A stretch of DNA of 35,446 nt from JAHDWY01 sp964632865 (GTDB lineage: Bacteria; Hydrogenedentota; Hydrogenedentia; Hydrogenedentales; SLHB01): the NCBI GenBank assembly GCA_964632865.1, contig CAZWDH010000028.1, positions 1 through 35,446 of the forward strand, given 5' to 3'. The notes under the pieces are model-generated. The model was not told the origin of the DNA. It saw nothing but the letters and a program-made list of their open reading frames with translations, and ran no database searches. Position numbers and translations under genes: made by a program. Shown in pieces: positions 8,930 to 17,214 of this stretch (the first letter of the stretch is position 1; each line of letters starts with the position of its first letter).

Positions 8930-8943
8930 TTGATTTAGTCTGT

Positions 8944-8985
8944 ACGGGGGCAGGAGTGGTCACGCGACCCTCTTGCCCCCGTTTT
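8944..8985 (+). terminator. Intrinsic terminator after the DUF1080 gene
   Basis: ACGGGGGCA (8944-8952) pairs with TGCCCCCGT at the other arm, extended by weaker pairs. The hairpin is followed by TTTTG. It lies 15 nt after the stop codon of the DUF1080 gene. Confidence 0.75.
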
Positions 8986-9005
8986 GATTAGCAACCGGAG
9001 GAACC

Positions 9006-9263
9006 ATGGCAAACCATATCGTACTCTACTCAGCGGCCTTGTGCAGCGATTGCCAGCGCCTGAAGTCGTTCATGGATTCCGAGGGCGTGGCGTACGAGTT
9101 GCGCGACATCAAGGAAGACCCCGCACACGGCAGGGAACTGGAGGAAAAAACGGGCAAGCTCGGGGTGCCTTACCTCATCATCGACGGCGAATGGAAGCGC
9201 GGTTACGTCCCCGGCCAGCCCTTTTCGGAAGACTTCGCCCGCGACTTGCTCGGTATTGCATAG
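9006..9263 (+). CDS. Glutaredoxin-like protein
   Basis: An 85-aa thioredoxin-fold protein of glutaredoxin size. The N-terminal beta strand HIVLYSAALCSDC carries a dithiol active site C13-S-D-C16, differing from the usual CPYC. The cis-proline segment is GVPYLIIDGE (about residues 57-66). Such proteins reduce disulfides or glutathione mixed disulfides in the cytosol; the SD dipeptide makes the exact activity uncertain. The ribosome-binding site is GGAGGA upstream of the ATG. It lies alone on the plus strand, and its stop codon touches the inverted-repeat element at 9263-9370. Confidence 0.85.
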   Translation: MANHIVLYSAALCSDCQRLKSFMDSEGVAYELRDIKEDPAHGRELEEKTGKLGVPYLIIDGEWKRGYVPGQPFSEDFARDLLGIA

Positions 9264-9370
9264 GAAAAATAGGGACAGGAAAAATAGGGACAGTCACCAT
9301 TTTCCTTCTGCGCACCCGTGCCAATCACTCAGTGGCTCAAAAGGAAAATGGTGGCTGTCCCTATTTTTCC
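9263..9370. repeat. 30-bp inverted repeat with a duplicated 15-bp edge
   Basis: Arms at 9278-9307 and 9341-9370 are complementary over 30 nt with a single G-T wobble, separated by a 33-nt loop. Each arm contains the word AATAGGGACAG and AAAATGG. On the left the outer 15-nt unit GGAAAAATAGGGACA is directly duplicated (9263-9277 and 9278-9292). The element fills the gap between the convergent glutaredoxin and rhomboid genes, so it can act as a terminator in both directions. It looks like a mobile palindromic (REP/MITE-like) unit, but no transposase is nearby. Confidence 0.8.
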
Positions 9371-9374
9371 GAAG

Positions 9375-10370
9375 CTACTGCGGCGTTCCGCCCGGCGCCC
9401 AGTTGGTGACGATACAGATCGCCAGAAATATGATCGTCACGCACCAGAGTATCGCGGAGACCACCGCGGCCACGTCCCATATCCGGCCGATAGCCCGTGT
9501 TCGCGCTGTGTCGCCCATGGGCAGGAACCCCAGGACGATGCCCCCGAGCATGCCGCCGATATGCGCCGCGTTGTTGGCGCCAATGAAGAAGCCAAAGATC
9601 AATGCGTAGATCGCCCATTTCACGAGGACATCGCGATACATCCTGGCCGATCCCTGGGACGTCCACAGGTAGGCAATCCCGAATCCAATCAATCCGAACA
9701 ACCACCCAGAAGCGCCGGCTGTCGCGGCGTGAACCGCGCCGTGAACGTTGTAGTACCAGTACTGGGACGCGAAGGCGCAAGTGAGTTGCGTCACCGTGAT
9801 GACGACCAGCATGCGGGACTTGCCAATCTGGCTTTCCACCACTGGCCCGACCTGCATGAGGGCGAAGGAATTGAACCCGATGTGAATGATACCGATGTGC
9901 GCCAGGCCGAAGCTGAGATAGCGCCAGTATTGCTGTTCGACAACGGCCAGTTGTGCTGTCCATCCGCCGAACACGCGCAAGGTATACCCCGAGGGGCCGA
10001 GAATCGCGGAAGTGCCCTGCATCACGATCTCGAGCAGGAACAGAATGACCATGATGGCCAGGAATATCATGATCGTCGGCGGCGCGGATCCCGGTTGGGC
10101 GAGCCCCAGCAGACGTGCGACGCGGTAGGTTGTCAACCCCATGACGCGGCGATTGCATTGCGGGCAGGTCCGGGCGTCGCCGTCCACCAATTTACCGCAG
10201 TGCAGGCAATGCTTGTTGGGATACTTCAGCCAATGCAAGGACGCCGGAAGCTGCACGCCCGGTTGTTTGTTTTCCCGGCGTTTCTGCCATTGATAGAGCT
10301 TCCACTTCAGTCGGGTCGTGTTGATCCCCAGCCGTTCCAGGATTTGAAAGATCTGCGATTCGCGATCCAT
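9375..10370 (-). CDS. Rhomboid family intramembrane serine protease with N-terminal zinc ribbon
   Basis: A 331-aa protein. The N-terminal cytosolic part holds a zinc-ribbon-like CxxC...CxxC (C55, C58, C69, C72). The rhomboid core follows, with about six membrane helices. Catalytic signatures are HIGFN (163-167), GASG with nucleophile S221, and the partner histidine H270 in NNAAHIGGMLGG. Rhomboids cleave membrane proteins within the bilayer; the substrate is unknown. The zinc ribbon in front of a rhomboid is a known arrangement. The gene starts 3 nt after the stop of the metallo-beta-lactamase-fold gene, so the two form an operon. Confidence 0.92.
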   Translation of the reverse strand: MDRESQIFQILERLGINTTRLKWKLYQWQKRRENKQPGVQLPASLHWLKYPNKHCLHCGKLVDGDARTCPQCNRRVMGLTTYRVARLLGLAQPGSAPPTIMIFLAIMVILFLLEIVMQGTSAILGPSGYTLRVFGGWTAQLAVVEQQYWRYLSFGLAHIGIIHIGFNSFALMQVGPVVESQIGKSRMLVVITVTQLTCAFASQYWYYNVHGAVHAATAGASGWLFGLIGFGIAYLWTSQGSARMYRDVLVKWAIYALIFGFFIGANNAAHIGGMLGGIVLGFLPMGDTARTRAIGRIWDVAAVVSAILWCVTIIFLAICIVTNWAPGGTPQ

Positions 10371-10373
10371 GAC

Positions 10374-11384
10374 CTACTGCCGTTGGAACAGGAGCACGGG
10401 ATTGTACTCGAGTTCCGCTTCCGCAATGTTGGTAACGCCGATCCGGCCCCGCTGATAAAGGTATTCCATGTGTGCTCCCGTCTCCAGGAACGCCAGTAAC
10501 ACGTGATAGTCCTGCCGCTCGCCAAAGAGTTCCAGCGAGACTTCTTTGATTGATTTAGGCCGGTCGCACAACGCCAAGGTCTTCTCCAGCCGCTTCTCGT
10601 GGAACGCGAGCGTCTCGTCAATGCGCCGGTGAAGCTCCGTCATGTCGCCTTCATGGCCGCCGAGTCCCAGCGTGATACCCGGTACGGATCGAATTTTCTG
10701 AAGCGATTCCATGTAGTGCCCGAGTCCCGTGTACCGGGTGATGAATTCCGGCGATTGGTTCGGCGTGATGCGCTGCAACACGTGGTCCGCCGTGAACAGA
10801 ATGTCGTCGAGCCGGATGCAGACCTGCCCGGGGCAGTGTCCCGGGGTGTGAAAGATCTCGAAGGGTGTTCCAGGAAGCGGTCCTTCGTCGAACGTGAAAT
10901 CCACGTGGGCGGGTTGAAACAAATCCTTCGACCACTTGTTCATGTTCAGCAGCTTTTCCACAGTCGATGCGGACAACCCCGCCCGATCGAGAAAGAGATG
11001 CAGGTTCTTCGTATTGAGAATGAGCCGTTCTTTGAACGAGCGAATTACGCTGACGTCCAGCTCATGGATACCGAGTTCCGCGCCGGACTGCTCAACCACG
11101 AAGTTCGCGCCGCCGAAATGGTCGATGTGGCCATGCGTCAAGATGAGCCGGCCCACGTCAAAAACCTGCACCCGTTCGTCGAACTCGTCGCCCAGCCTCC
11201 GGAAACAATCCTGCAGCGACGCATTCGAGCTATCCTGGCCGGACCCGGCGTCGAGCAGCGTGATCGGATCGGTCATGACGAGGTAGCAGTTCGTGAAGTG
11301 TTTCGGGAAGGCCTCCACGGGCAGCTTGTACACAATCGTGCCGCCGGCGCTTTCGTACCGTCGAATGGTCGGGTCGTTCTGCAT
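10374..11384 (-). CDS. Metallo-beta-lactamase-fold hydrolase
   Basis: A 336-aa protein with the zinc-binding motif THGHIDH (residues 83-89) and a further HTPGHCPGQ loop carrying the next metal-ligand histidine. This is the MBL fold of the glyoxalase II/RNase Z-like hydrolase group, and the extra C-terminal domain of about 100 residues resembles the helical end seen in GloB-like MBL proteins. The substrate is not evident. The start is set at the ATG at 11384 because GGAG sits 6 nt upstream; a longer frame to 11453 lacks a ribosome-binding site. It is the first gene of a two-gene operon with the rhomboid protease. Confidence 0.88.
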   Translation of the reverse strand: MQNDPTIRRYESAGGTIVYKLPVEAFPKHFTNCYLVMTDPITLLDAGSGQDSSNASLQDCFRRLGDEFDERVQVFDVGRLILTHGHIDHFGGANFVVEQSGAELGIHELDVSVIRSFKERLILNTKNLHLFLDRAGLSASTVEKLLNMNKWSKDLFQPAHVDFTFDEGPLPGTPFEIFHTPGHCPGQVCIRLDDILFTADHVLQRITPNQSPEFITRYTGLGHYMESLQKIRSVPGITLGLGGHEGDMTELHRRIDETLAFHEKRLEKTLALCDRPKSIKEVSLELFGERQDYHVLLAFLETGAHMEYLYQRGRIGVTNIAEAELEYNPVLLFQRQ

Positions 11385-11469
11385 GGCGTTCTCCAGAGAA
11401 GGCGTACAGTACACCGAAACCGGTGTCACATGGAAATCGGCGGGCGATTGCATTCGCGATGCGTTGCCA

Positions 11470-11514
11470 CCGATCGGTCTAACAGATCCGACCGATCAGT
11501 CCGATCCGACCGAT
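11470..11514. repeat. 9-bp-period imperfect tandem array A (five units)
   Basis: Five consecutive 9-nt units: CCGATCGGT, CTAACAGAT, CCGACCGAT, CAGTCCGAT, CCGACCGAT. The register is exact with no indels. It lies in the divergent region between the MBL-fold gene and the LamG-like gene and does not code. One of five loci in the window with the same period. Confidence 0.75.
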
Positions 11515-11617
11515 TAGGTGCTGGGTTCGCTGAGGTATCGCTTCTTTGCGCCGCTTTACAGGAGCAGGTATGATGGAGCGACTCTACGCAGATTCCATTA
11601 GATTTGGAGGTTTCGCC

Positions 11618-12310
11618 ATGCGCACCGTGTTGATTTCGTGTCTGCTGTTGACGGTGGTTCAATCCCTTGCGATCGCCGAGGATGCCGAGATCCCCCAGGA
11701 GATGAACGGGCTGCCCCTCGTGTTTTCCGAAGATTTTGAATCCGGACGCGACAACTGGGTCGAAACCGATCCCAATGCGTGGAAGATTGTCGAAGAAGAC
11801 GGCAACCACGTGTTCTCGAACTTCCAATCCAGCCAGTACGAGCCGCCGGTGCGGTCGCCCCACAACATCGCGCGCATCAAGGATCTGGAAGTGAGCGATT
11901 TCATCATCGAAGTGAAGATGAAGCAGACGGGCCGCGAGTATGGTCACCGCGACCAGTGCATCTTCTACGGATACAACGACCCCGCCCACTTCTACTACAC
12001 GCACCTGGCAACCAAGGCCGACGATCACGCCAATTCCGTCTTCCTCGTGAACGGCGAACCGCGCGTTTCCATCGCCGAAGAGCGCACCGACGGTACGCAA
12101 TGGACCGATGCGTATCACACGATCCGCATCGAGCGCGATACCGCGGCCGGGACGATTCTGGTGTACTTCGACGACATGACGAAACCGGTCATGAAAGCGA
12201 CGGACACGACCTTCCTTTCCGGCGGGATTGGGTTTGGGTCCTTCGACGACGTCGGCAACATCGACGATGTCCGGGTCTGGGGGAAGAAGGTCGGCGAGAA
12301 TAAGCCGTAA
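11618..12310 (+). CDS. Secreted LamG/DUF1080-like concanavalin-fold protein
   Basis: A 230-aa exported protein. A signal peptide (MRTVLISCLLLTVVQSLAIA) is followed by a single beta-sandwich domain that opens with LVFSEDFESGRDNWVETDPN and ends with GGIGFGSFDDVGNIDDVRVWG. That closing motif (GxIGFGSFDDxGxxDDVxVWG) is typical of LamG/3-keto-disaccharide-hydrolase-like carbohydrate-binding or -cleaving domains. No catalytic residues can be assigned. The ATG at 11618 is preceded by GGAGG; an upstream in-frame ATG at 11546 lacks one and would put 24 residues before the signal peptide. A terminator follows at 12333. Confidence 0.82.
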   Translation: MRTVLISCLLLTVVQSLAIAEDAEIPQEMNGLPLVFSEDFESGRDNWVETDPNAWKIVEEDGNHVFSNFQSSQYEPPVRSPHNIARIKDLEVSDFIIEVKMKQTGREYGHRDQCIFYGYNDPAHFYYTHLATKADDHANSVFLVNGEPRVSIAEERTDGTQWTDAYHTIRIERDTAAGTILVYFDDMTKPVMKATDTTFLSGGIGFGSFDDVGNIDDVRVWGKKVGENKP

Positions 12311-12332
12311 GGCAGAAGCGTTAACCCATGGC

Positions 12333-12365
12333 AAGGCCGCCCGGTTCGGGATGCCGGGCGGCCTT
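12333..12365 (+). terminator. Intrinsic terminator after the LamG-like gene
   Basis: A 12-bp GC-rich stem (AAGGCCGCCCGG at 12333-12344 pairing with 12354-12365) has a 9-nt loop and runs into TTTT. Confidence 0.88.
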
Positions 12366-12408
12366 TTACTTGCGGTCAATGCCCGAGCGGGATGCGGAGG
12401 GAGTTGAG

Positions 12409-12990
12409 ATGGCGTACACGCCCAAGATCCTGGCTTTTGCCGGAAGTCTTCGGAAGGACTCGTACAACAAGAAGCTCGTGAAGATTGCCGTGTCCGGTGC
12501 AGAGGCCGCCGGCGCCGACGTGACGTACCTCGATTTGCGCGACTATCCGTTGCCCATATTCGACGAAGACCTCGAACGCGAGCAGGGGATGCCGGAGAAC
12601 GGCCGGAAGCTCAAGGACTTGTTTCTCGCGAACGACGGACTGCTCATCGCGTGTCCCGAGTACAACAGCTCCATCACGGCCGTGTTGAAGAACACCATCG
12701 ACTGGGTCTCCCGCCGGGAAGGCGATGAGGCGCCGCTTGCGTGCTACGCGGGGAAAGTCGCCGCCATCATGAGCGCCTCGCCGGGAGCCTTGGGTGGGTT
12801 GCGCGGTCTGGTGACTGTGCGGTCCATCCTTGGGAACATCCAGGTCACGATGCTGCCCGATCAGATTGCTATTCCAAAAGCCAACGAAGCCTTCACGCCC
12901 GACGGTGTGCTGCTCGACGACGCGAAACAGAAAGCGGTCACGGCGATTGGTGAAAAGCTGGCGGGGGTCTTGGCGAAATTGCACGGGTGA
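12409..12990 (+). CDS. NADPH-dependent FMN reductase
   Basis: A 193-aa flavodoxin-like protein. The FMN phosphate-binding loop is GSLRKDSYNKK (residues 12-22). The conserved CPEYNSSITAVLKNTIDW (about 80-97) and SASPGALGG (about 120) segments are the hallmark of the chromate/azo/quinone reductase family (FMN_red, PF03358). It transfers electrons from NAD(P)H to quinones, metals or azo dyes in the cytosol; the substrate here is unknown. GGAGGGAG upstream fixes the ATG at 12409, while the longer frame from 12328 runs through a terminator. It converges on the cystathionine gamma-synthase gene. Confidence 0.92.
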   Translation: MAYTPKILAFAGSLRKDSYNKKLVKIAVSGAEAAGADVTYLDLRDYPLPIFDEDLEREQGMPENGRKLKDLFLANDGLLIACPEYNSSITAVLKNTIDWVSRREGDEAPLACYAGKVAAIMSASPGALGGLRGLVTVRSILGNIQVTMLPDQIAIPKANEAFTPDGVLLDDAKQKAVTAIGEKLAGVLAKLHG

Positions 12991-13005
12991 AGGTCCGGCG
13001 CGAAG

Positions 13006-13114
13006 AATAGGACGTATAGGACCTATAGGACAGAAAACGGCCAATCGCGTTCGCGATTGGCCGCCGAATTCTTCGAAGCGTCCTATAAGTCATATACGTC
13101 CTATAGGTCTTATA
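13006..13114. repeat. Nested palindrome: 9-bp-period arrays flanking a central hairpin (array B)
   Basis: Three 9-nt units of TATAGGACN type (13006-13032) and four of CGTCCTATA type in the opposite strand sense (13079-13114) flank a hairpin CGGCCAATCGCG/CGCGATTGGCCG at 13038-13063. The whole is a 109-bp inverted structure. It fills the 136-bp gap between the convergent FMN reductase and cystathionine gamma-synthase genes and may act as a terminator in both directions. Confidence 0.8.
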
Positions 13115-13126
13115 CTTTCTTTCCCC

Positions 13127-14269
13127 TCACACTTTCTCGAAGGCCTGTTCCAGATCCTTGATCAGGTCTTCCAGGTCCTCGATCCCCACGCTCACGCGGA
13201 TCAGATTTTGCGTGATGCCCATCTTGGCCCGTGCTTCTTCCGGCATGGACACGTGGGTCATCGTCCACGGATGCTCGATGAGCGATTCCACGCCGCCGAG
13301 GGACTCCGCGAGCGCGAACAACTGCACATTGCTGAGCAGGCGGAAGGCTTCGTCCTTGCCACCCTTCACGCGAAACGAGAAGGTCCCGCCAAAGCCGGTC
13401 ATCTGTTTCTGCGCCAGCGCGTATTGCGGGTGACTCTCCAGCCCCGGGTGCAGCACGGAATCGACTTTGGGGTTCTGTTCCAGCCACTGGGCAATGCCCA
13501 GCGCGTTCTTGTTGTGCTCTTCCATGCGGATGGCTAGCGTCTTCACGCCGCGCAAGACCAGGAAGCAGTCCATGGGGCCCGCGCAGGTGCCCATGCCGTT
13601 CTGCAGAAAGGCGATCTTTTCGGCCAACGCTTCGTCGTTGGTGATGAGAGCGCCGCCGACCACGTCGGAGTGACCATTGATGTATTTGGTGGTCGAGTGC
13701 AGCACCACGTCGATGCCGAGTTCCAGCGGCCGCTGAAAGTAGGGCGAGAGGAAGGTGTTGTCGCAGATAGTGTGAATGCCGTGTTTCTTGGCGATGGCCG
13801 TTACCGCGCTCAAATCTTGCAGGTTCATGAGGGGATTGGTGGGCGTCTCCAGCCAGATGAGCTTGGTCTCCGGCCGGATGGCCGCGCGAATGGCGTCCAG
13901 ATCGCGCAGGTTTACAAACTCCACGTCGACGCCTTTGTCCGCGATTACCGTCGTCAAGAGACGGTAGGTGCCGCCGTAGAGGTCATCATGCACGATGATG
14001 TGGTCGCCGTGACCGTACATGGCCAGGAACGTCGCCTCCGCCGCCATGCCGGTCGCGAAGGCGTAGCCGAACTTGGCGCCTTCCAGTGCCGCCAGGCAGT
14101 TCTCCAACGCCTTTCGCGTGGGATTACCGCTGCGCGAGTAGTCGAAGGGTCCCGGCTGTTCGACCCCGCGAAACGCGAAGGTCGACGTCTGATAGATCGG
14201 GGTCATGACGGCCCCGTACGCGGGGTCCGGACCCTGCCCGGCATGGATCGACAAGGTCTTGAAACGCAT
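13127..14269 (-). CDS. Cystathionine gamma-synthase/lyase-type PLP enzyme (Cys/Met metabolism)
   Basis: A 380-aa PLP-dependent enzyme. Family marks are SGNPTRKALE (47-56), the PLP-stacking region FATGMAAEAT, D170 in HTICDNTF which binds the pyridine nitrogen, and the Schiff-base lysine K195 in HSTTKYINGHSD. The C-terminal SLGGVESLIEHPWTMTH is the usual substrate-carboxylate region. The family includes MetB, MetC, MGL and CTH, and this sequence alone does not separate synthase from lyase. The ATG at 14269 has AAGGAG 7 nt upstream; the longer frame to 14359 has none. It acts in transsulfuration between cysteine and methionine in the cytosol. Confidence 0.93.
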   Translation of the reverse strand: MRFKTLSIHAGQGPDPAYGAVMTPIYQTSTFAFRGVEQPGPFDYSRSGNPTRKALENCLAALEGAKFGYAFATGMAAEATFLAMYGHGDHIIVHDDLYGGTYRLLTTVIADKGVDVEFVNLRDLDAIRAAIRPETKLIWLETPTNPLMNLQDLSAVTAIAKKHGIHTICDNTFLSPYFQRPLELGIDVVLHSTTKYINGHSDVVGGALITNDEALAEKIAFLQNGMGTCAGPMDCFLVLRGVKTLAIRMEEHNKNALGIAQWLEQNPKVDSVLHPGLESHPQYALAQKQMTGFGGTFSFRVKGGKDEAFRLLSNVQLFALAESLGGVESLIEHPWTMTHVSMPEEARAKMGITQNLIRVSVGIEDLEDLIKDLEQAFEKV

Positions 14270-14462
14270 GAGGTACTCCTTGTAGCTGCGCCCGGTACGG
14301 CGCGGGTCACCAAGAATCGGGGGAAACGCCAGACTCGCCAAGACACAATGTATGCGCACGACCGAAAAGAGTTGGCGAATCAGGCCCCGCGAAAGCAGGG
14401 ATTATACGCGGAAACGGGCGTAGGCCGCAATTTCAGGGTACGGGGACGGGTGCTGCGACTAT

Positions 14463-14498
14463 GTCAGAGACAGCAGAGACATCAGGGACGACAGAGAC
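14463..14498. repeat. 9-bp-period imperfect tandem array C (four units)
   Basis: Four consecutive 9-nt units: GTCAGAGAC, AGCAGAGAC, ATCAGGGAC, GACAGAGAC. Non-coding. Confidence 0.75.
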
Positions 14499-14581
14499 GC
14501 ACAGTACGCGGGCACCCACGCCAAAACCGAGACCCCGCCGGCTGATCGACGATGATGTGCCCGCTTGCGGGCACCACTGCA

Positions 14582-14617
14582 TTGTCCTATTCGTCCTATC
14601 GGTCCTATACGTCCTAT
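14582..14617. repeat. 9-bp-period tandem array D (four GTCCTAT units)
   Basis: Four consecutive 9-nt units: TTGTCCTAT, TCGTCCTAT, CGGTCCTAT, ACGTCCTAT. The 7-mer GTCCTAT is invariant and two positions vary. It shares its core with array B 1.5 kb away. It ends 3 nt before the copper ATPase stop codon, on that gene's downstream side. Confidence 0.82.
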
Positions 14618-14619
14618 CC

Positions 14620-17214
14620 CTACAACCGCATTGCCCGCAGGCGCAGGGCATTCGAGATGACCGACACGGAACTGAAGCTCATGGCCGCGGCGGCGATCAT
14701 GGGACTGAGCAGCATGCCCAAAACCGGATACAACACACCCGCGGCGATGGGGACGCCGAGGGAGTTGTACACGAAGGCCAGAAACAAATTCTGCCGGATG
14801 TTGCGCATGACGGCGCGGCTGAGGCGGATGGCCTTCGCGATGCCGCGCAGATCGCCTTTGACCAGGGTGATGCCCGCGCTTTCCATGGCCACGTCGGTGC
14901 CGGAACCCATGGCGATGCCCACGTGGGCTTGGGCGAGCGCGGGCGCGTCGTTGATGCCGTCTCCGGCCATGGCGACGGTCTTACCTTCGGATTGCAGCCG
15001 TTTGACGACTTCTACTTTGCGCTCGGGTAGCACGTCCGCTTCGACCTCGTCGATGCCGAGTTCATCGGCCACGGCCTGGGCCGTCGTCTTGCTGTCACCA
15101 GTGACCATCACCACGCGAACGCCCGCTTCGTGCAGGGTCTTCAGCGCTTCCGGCGTGGACTCCTTGATGGGATCGGCCACGCCAAGCAAGCCGGCGAGTT
15201 CGCCATCGACGACCACGAACATGACGGTCTGCGCTTTGCCGCGCAATTCTTCCGCCCGTTCCGGCAAGCTGCCCAAGTCGATGGACTGCTCCTCAAAGAG
15301 CGCGCGGTTTCCGAGATAGATAGTCTTGCCGTCCAGCTTCCCCGTGACGCCTTTACCCGTGACGGAATCGAAATCCTGCACGTCCGCCAGGGTCACGTCC
15401 CGTTCGCGCGCGCCTTGAACGATGGCCTCGGCTAGAGGATGTTCGCTCGCGCGCTCCAGGCTGGCGGCGTGCCGCAGGAGATCCGTTTCGTCCCAACCAT
15501 TCGCCGGTTCCACGGTCACAAGACGGGGTTTGCCTTCGGTCAAGGTGCCTGTCTTGTCGACGACCAAGGTATCGACCTTCTCGAAGATCTCCAGGGACTC
15601 CGCATTCTTCACCAGCACGCCTTCCGACGCACCGCGTCCGGTGCCGACCATGATGGACATAGGCGTGGCAAGTCCCAGTGCGCAGGGGCAGGCGATGATC
15701 AACACGGAAACAGCGCTGACAAGCGCATGGGCCAGGCGGGGCTCCGGACCCACAAGCAACCAGACAACAAACGCAACAACGGCCACGGCCACTACCGCAG
15801 GCACAAAGTAACTCGCCACTACGTCCGCCAATCGCTGGATGGGTGCCCGGCTCCGTTGGGCCTCGCTGACCATGCGCACGATCTGCGCGAGAAGCGTGTC
15901 GCTGCCCACGCGTTCGGCCTTCATGACGAAGCTGCCTTTTCCGTTGACCGTGCCGCCCGTTACGGAATCGTCGGCATTTTTCTCCACGGGCACGGGTTCG
16001 CCCGTCACCATCGATTCATCGACGGTGGTTTTTCCTTCGAGAACCGTACCATCCACCGGCACCCTCTCGCCGGGGCGGACGCGCAACCGATCTCCGGCCT
16101 GGATTTCCTTCAGTGGGACATCCTCTTCCTCGCCATTGTCGTTGATACGGCGCGCGGTTTTCGGCGCCAGCCCGAGGAGTTTCTTGATGGCGCCGCTGGT
16201 CTGCGCGCGGGCGCGGAGTTCGAGCACTTGCCCCATCAGCACGAGTGTTATGATGACCGCCGACGCCTCGAAATACACGGGCACCATCCCGCCGTGCGTC
16301 TTCAACGTATCCGGGAACAGTTCCGGCGCGACCGCGGCGACGATGCTATACCCGTAAGCGACGCCCGTGCCGAGGCCGATGAGGGTGAACATGTTGAGGT
16401 TCCAACTGACGACGGAGCGCCACGCGCGTTGGAAGAAGGGGAGACCACAGTACAGCACGACAGGCGTGGCGAGGATGAATTGCAGCCACGTCTGCACGGC
16501 CATGGGAATCACGCTCGCCAGCGGCTTCCCCGGGATCATCTCCGACATGGACAGGATAAACACCGGCACCGTGAACCCGAGGCTGAGCCAGAAACGCCGT
16601 TTCATATCGTCGAGTTCGGGATTCGATTCCTCCACCGTTACTTCGCGCGGCTCCAGCGCCATGCCGCACTTGGGACAGTCCCCCGGCTCGTCCTGGACGA
16701 CTTCGGGATGCATGGGGCAGGTATACTCGGTGCGCGATTCCGCCGGCTCGTACGTGGCGGGTTCGAGCGCCATACCGCATTTCGGACAGTCCCCGGGGCC
16801 TTTCTGCCGCACCTCGGGGCACATGGGACACACGTATTCCCGGCTATCGTCCTTTACCGTTTTCTCCGGTTTTGGTTGAGGCGAAAGGTACTTCTCCGGA
16901 TCGTTCGCGAACTTCTCCTTACACCCCGCTGAACAGAAGTAGTACTCCTCTCCTTCATGGTCGAAACGATGCTTCGCCGTTTCGGGGTTCACTTTCATGC
17001 CGCAGACCGGGTCTTTTGCGTCGGTCTGTAGATAGGATTCCGGCGCGGAGTCGAATTTTGTCTTGCACCCCGCGCTGCAGAAGTAAATCGTCCGGCCGCC
17101 ATATTCGGAGGAATGTTTCGCACGTTCGGGATTGACGGTCATTCCGCACACGGGGTCCTTGCCCAGTTCCCCGTTGGTCGAATTTGTTCGGTGGGATTCT
17201 TCTTCGTTCTCCAT
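14620..17214 (-). CDS. copA: Copper-type P1B ATPase with two YHS and two heavy-metal-binding domains
   Basis: An 864-aa heavy-metal-translocating P-type ATPase. The N-terminus has two YHS domains (DPVCGMTV...FCSAGC at about 20-50 and again at about 67-97), then two short heavy-metal-binding domains (YVCPMCPEV...CPKCGMALEP and YTCPMHPEV...CPKCGMALEP). The ATPase core has eight membrane helices. Key motifs are IACPCALG (about 507), DKTGTLTEG (about 553), SEHPLAEA and GDGINDAPAL (about 751). The YNSLGVPIAAG and MSFSSVSVISNALRL segments of the last two helices match Cu(I) pumps. There is no HMA domain. The ATG at 17214 follows GGGAGGAG, 13 nt upstream. It exports copper from the cytosol. In the first heavy-metal-binding domain the usual CPMHPEV histidine is cysteine. 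Confidence 0.94.
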   Translation of the reverse strand: MENEEESHRTNSTNGELGKDPVCGMTVNPERAKHSSEYGGRTIYFCSAGCKTKFDSAPESYLQTDAKDPVCGMKVNPETAKHRFDHEGEEYYFCSAGCKEKFANDPEKYLSPQPKPEKTVKDDSREYVCPMCPEVRQKGPGDCPKCGMALEPATYEPAESRTEYTCPMHPEVVQDEPGDCPKCGMALEPREVTVEESNPELDDMKRRFWLSLGFTVPVFILSMSEMIPGKPLASVIPMAVQTWLQFILATPVVLYCGLPFFQRAWRSVVSWNLNMFTLIGLGTGVAYGYSIVAAVAPELFPDTLKTHGGMVPVYFEASAVIITLVLMGQVLELRARAQTSGAIKKLLGLAPKTARRINDNGEEEDVPLKEIQAGDRLRVRPGERVPVDGTVLEGKTTVDESMVTGEPVPVEKNADDSVTGGTVNGKGSFVMKAERVGSDTLLAQIVRMVSEAQRSRAPIQRLADVVASYFVPAVVAVAVVAFVVWLLVGPEPRLAHALVSAVSVLIIACPCALGLATPMSIMVGTGRGASEGVLVKNAESLEIFEKVDTLVVDKTGTLTEGKPRLVTVEPANGWDETDLLRHAASLERASEHPLAEAIVQGARERDVTLADVQDFDSVTGKGVTGKLDGKTIYLGNRALFEEQSIDLGSLPERAEELRGKAQTVMFVVVDGELAGLLGVADPIKESTPEALKTLHEAGVRVVMVTGDSKTTAQAVADELGIDEVEADVLPERKVEVVKRLQSEGKTVAMAGDGINDAPALAQAHVGIAMGSGTDVAMESAGITLVKGDLRGIAKAIRLSRAVMRNIRQNLFLAFVYNSLGVPIAAGVLYPVLGMLLSPMIAAAAMSFSSVSVISNALRLRAMRL

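Larger units (their letters stand above)
14270..14619. other. Intergenic region upstream of the Cys/Met gene, downstream of the copper ATPase
   Basis: About 350 bases without a supportable gene. It must contain the promoter of the Cys/Met enzyme gene (minus strand), which I could not define. Its other half holds two 9-bp-period arrays (14463-14498 and 14582-14617). The second abuts the stop codon of the copper ATPase. Confidence 0.6.

Noticed and set aside
9318..10499. 393-codon plus-strand frame antisense to the rhomboid gene
   Set aside because: The translation is rich in Arg/His/Pro without any motif, while the minus strand encodes a textbook rhomboid protease with all catalytic residues.
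13006..14617. Possible CRISPR array
   Set aside because: Units are 9 bp with no unique spacers, and no cas genes are present.
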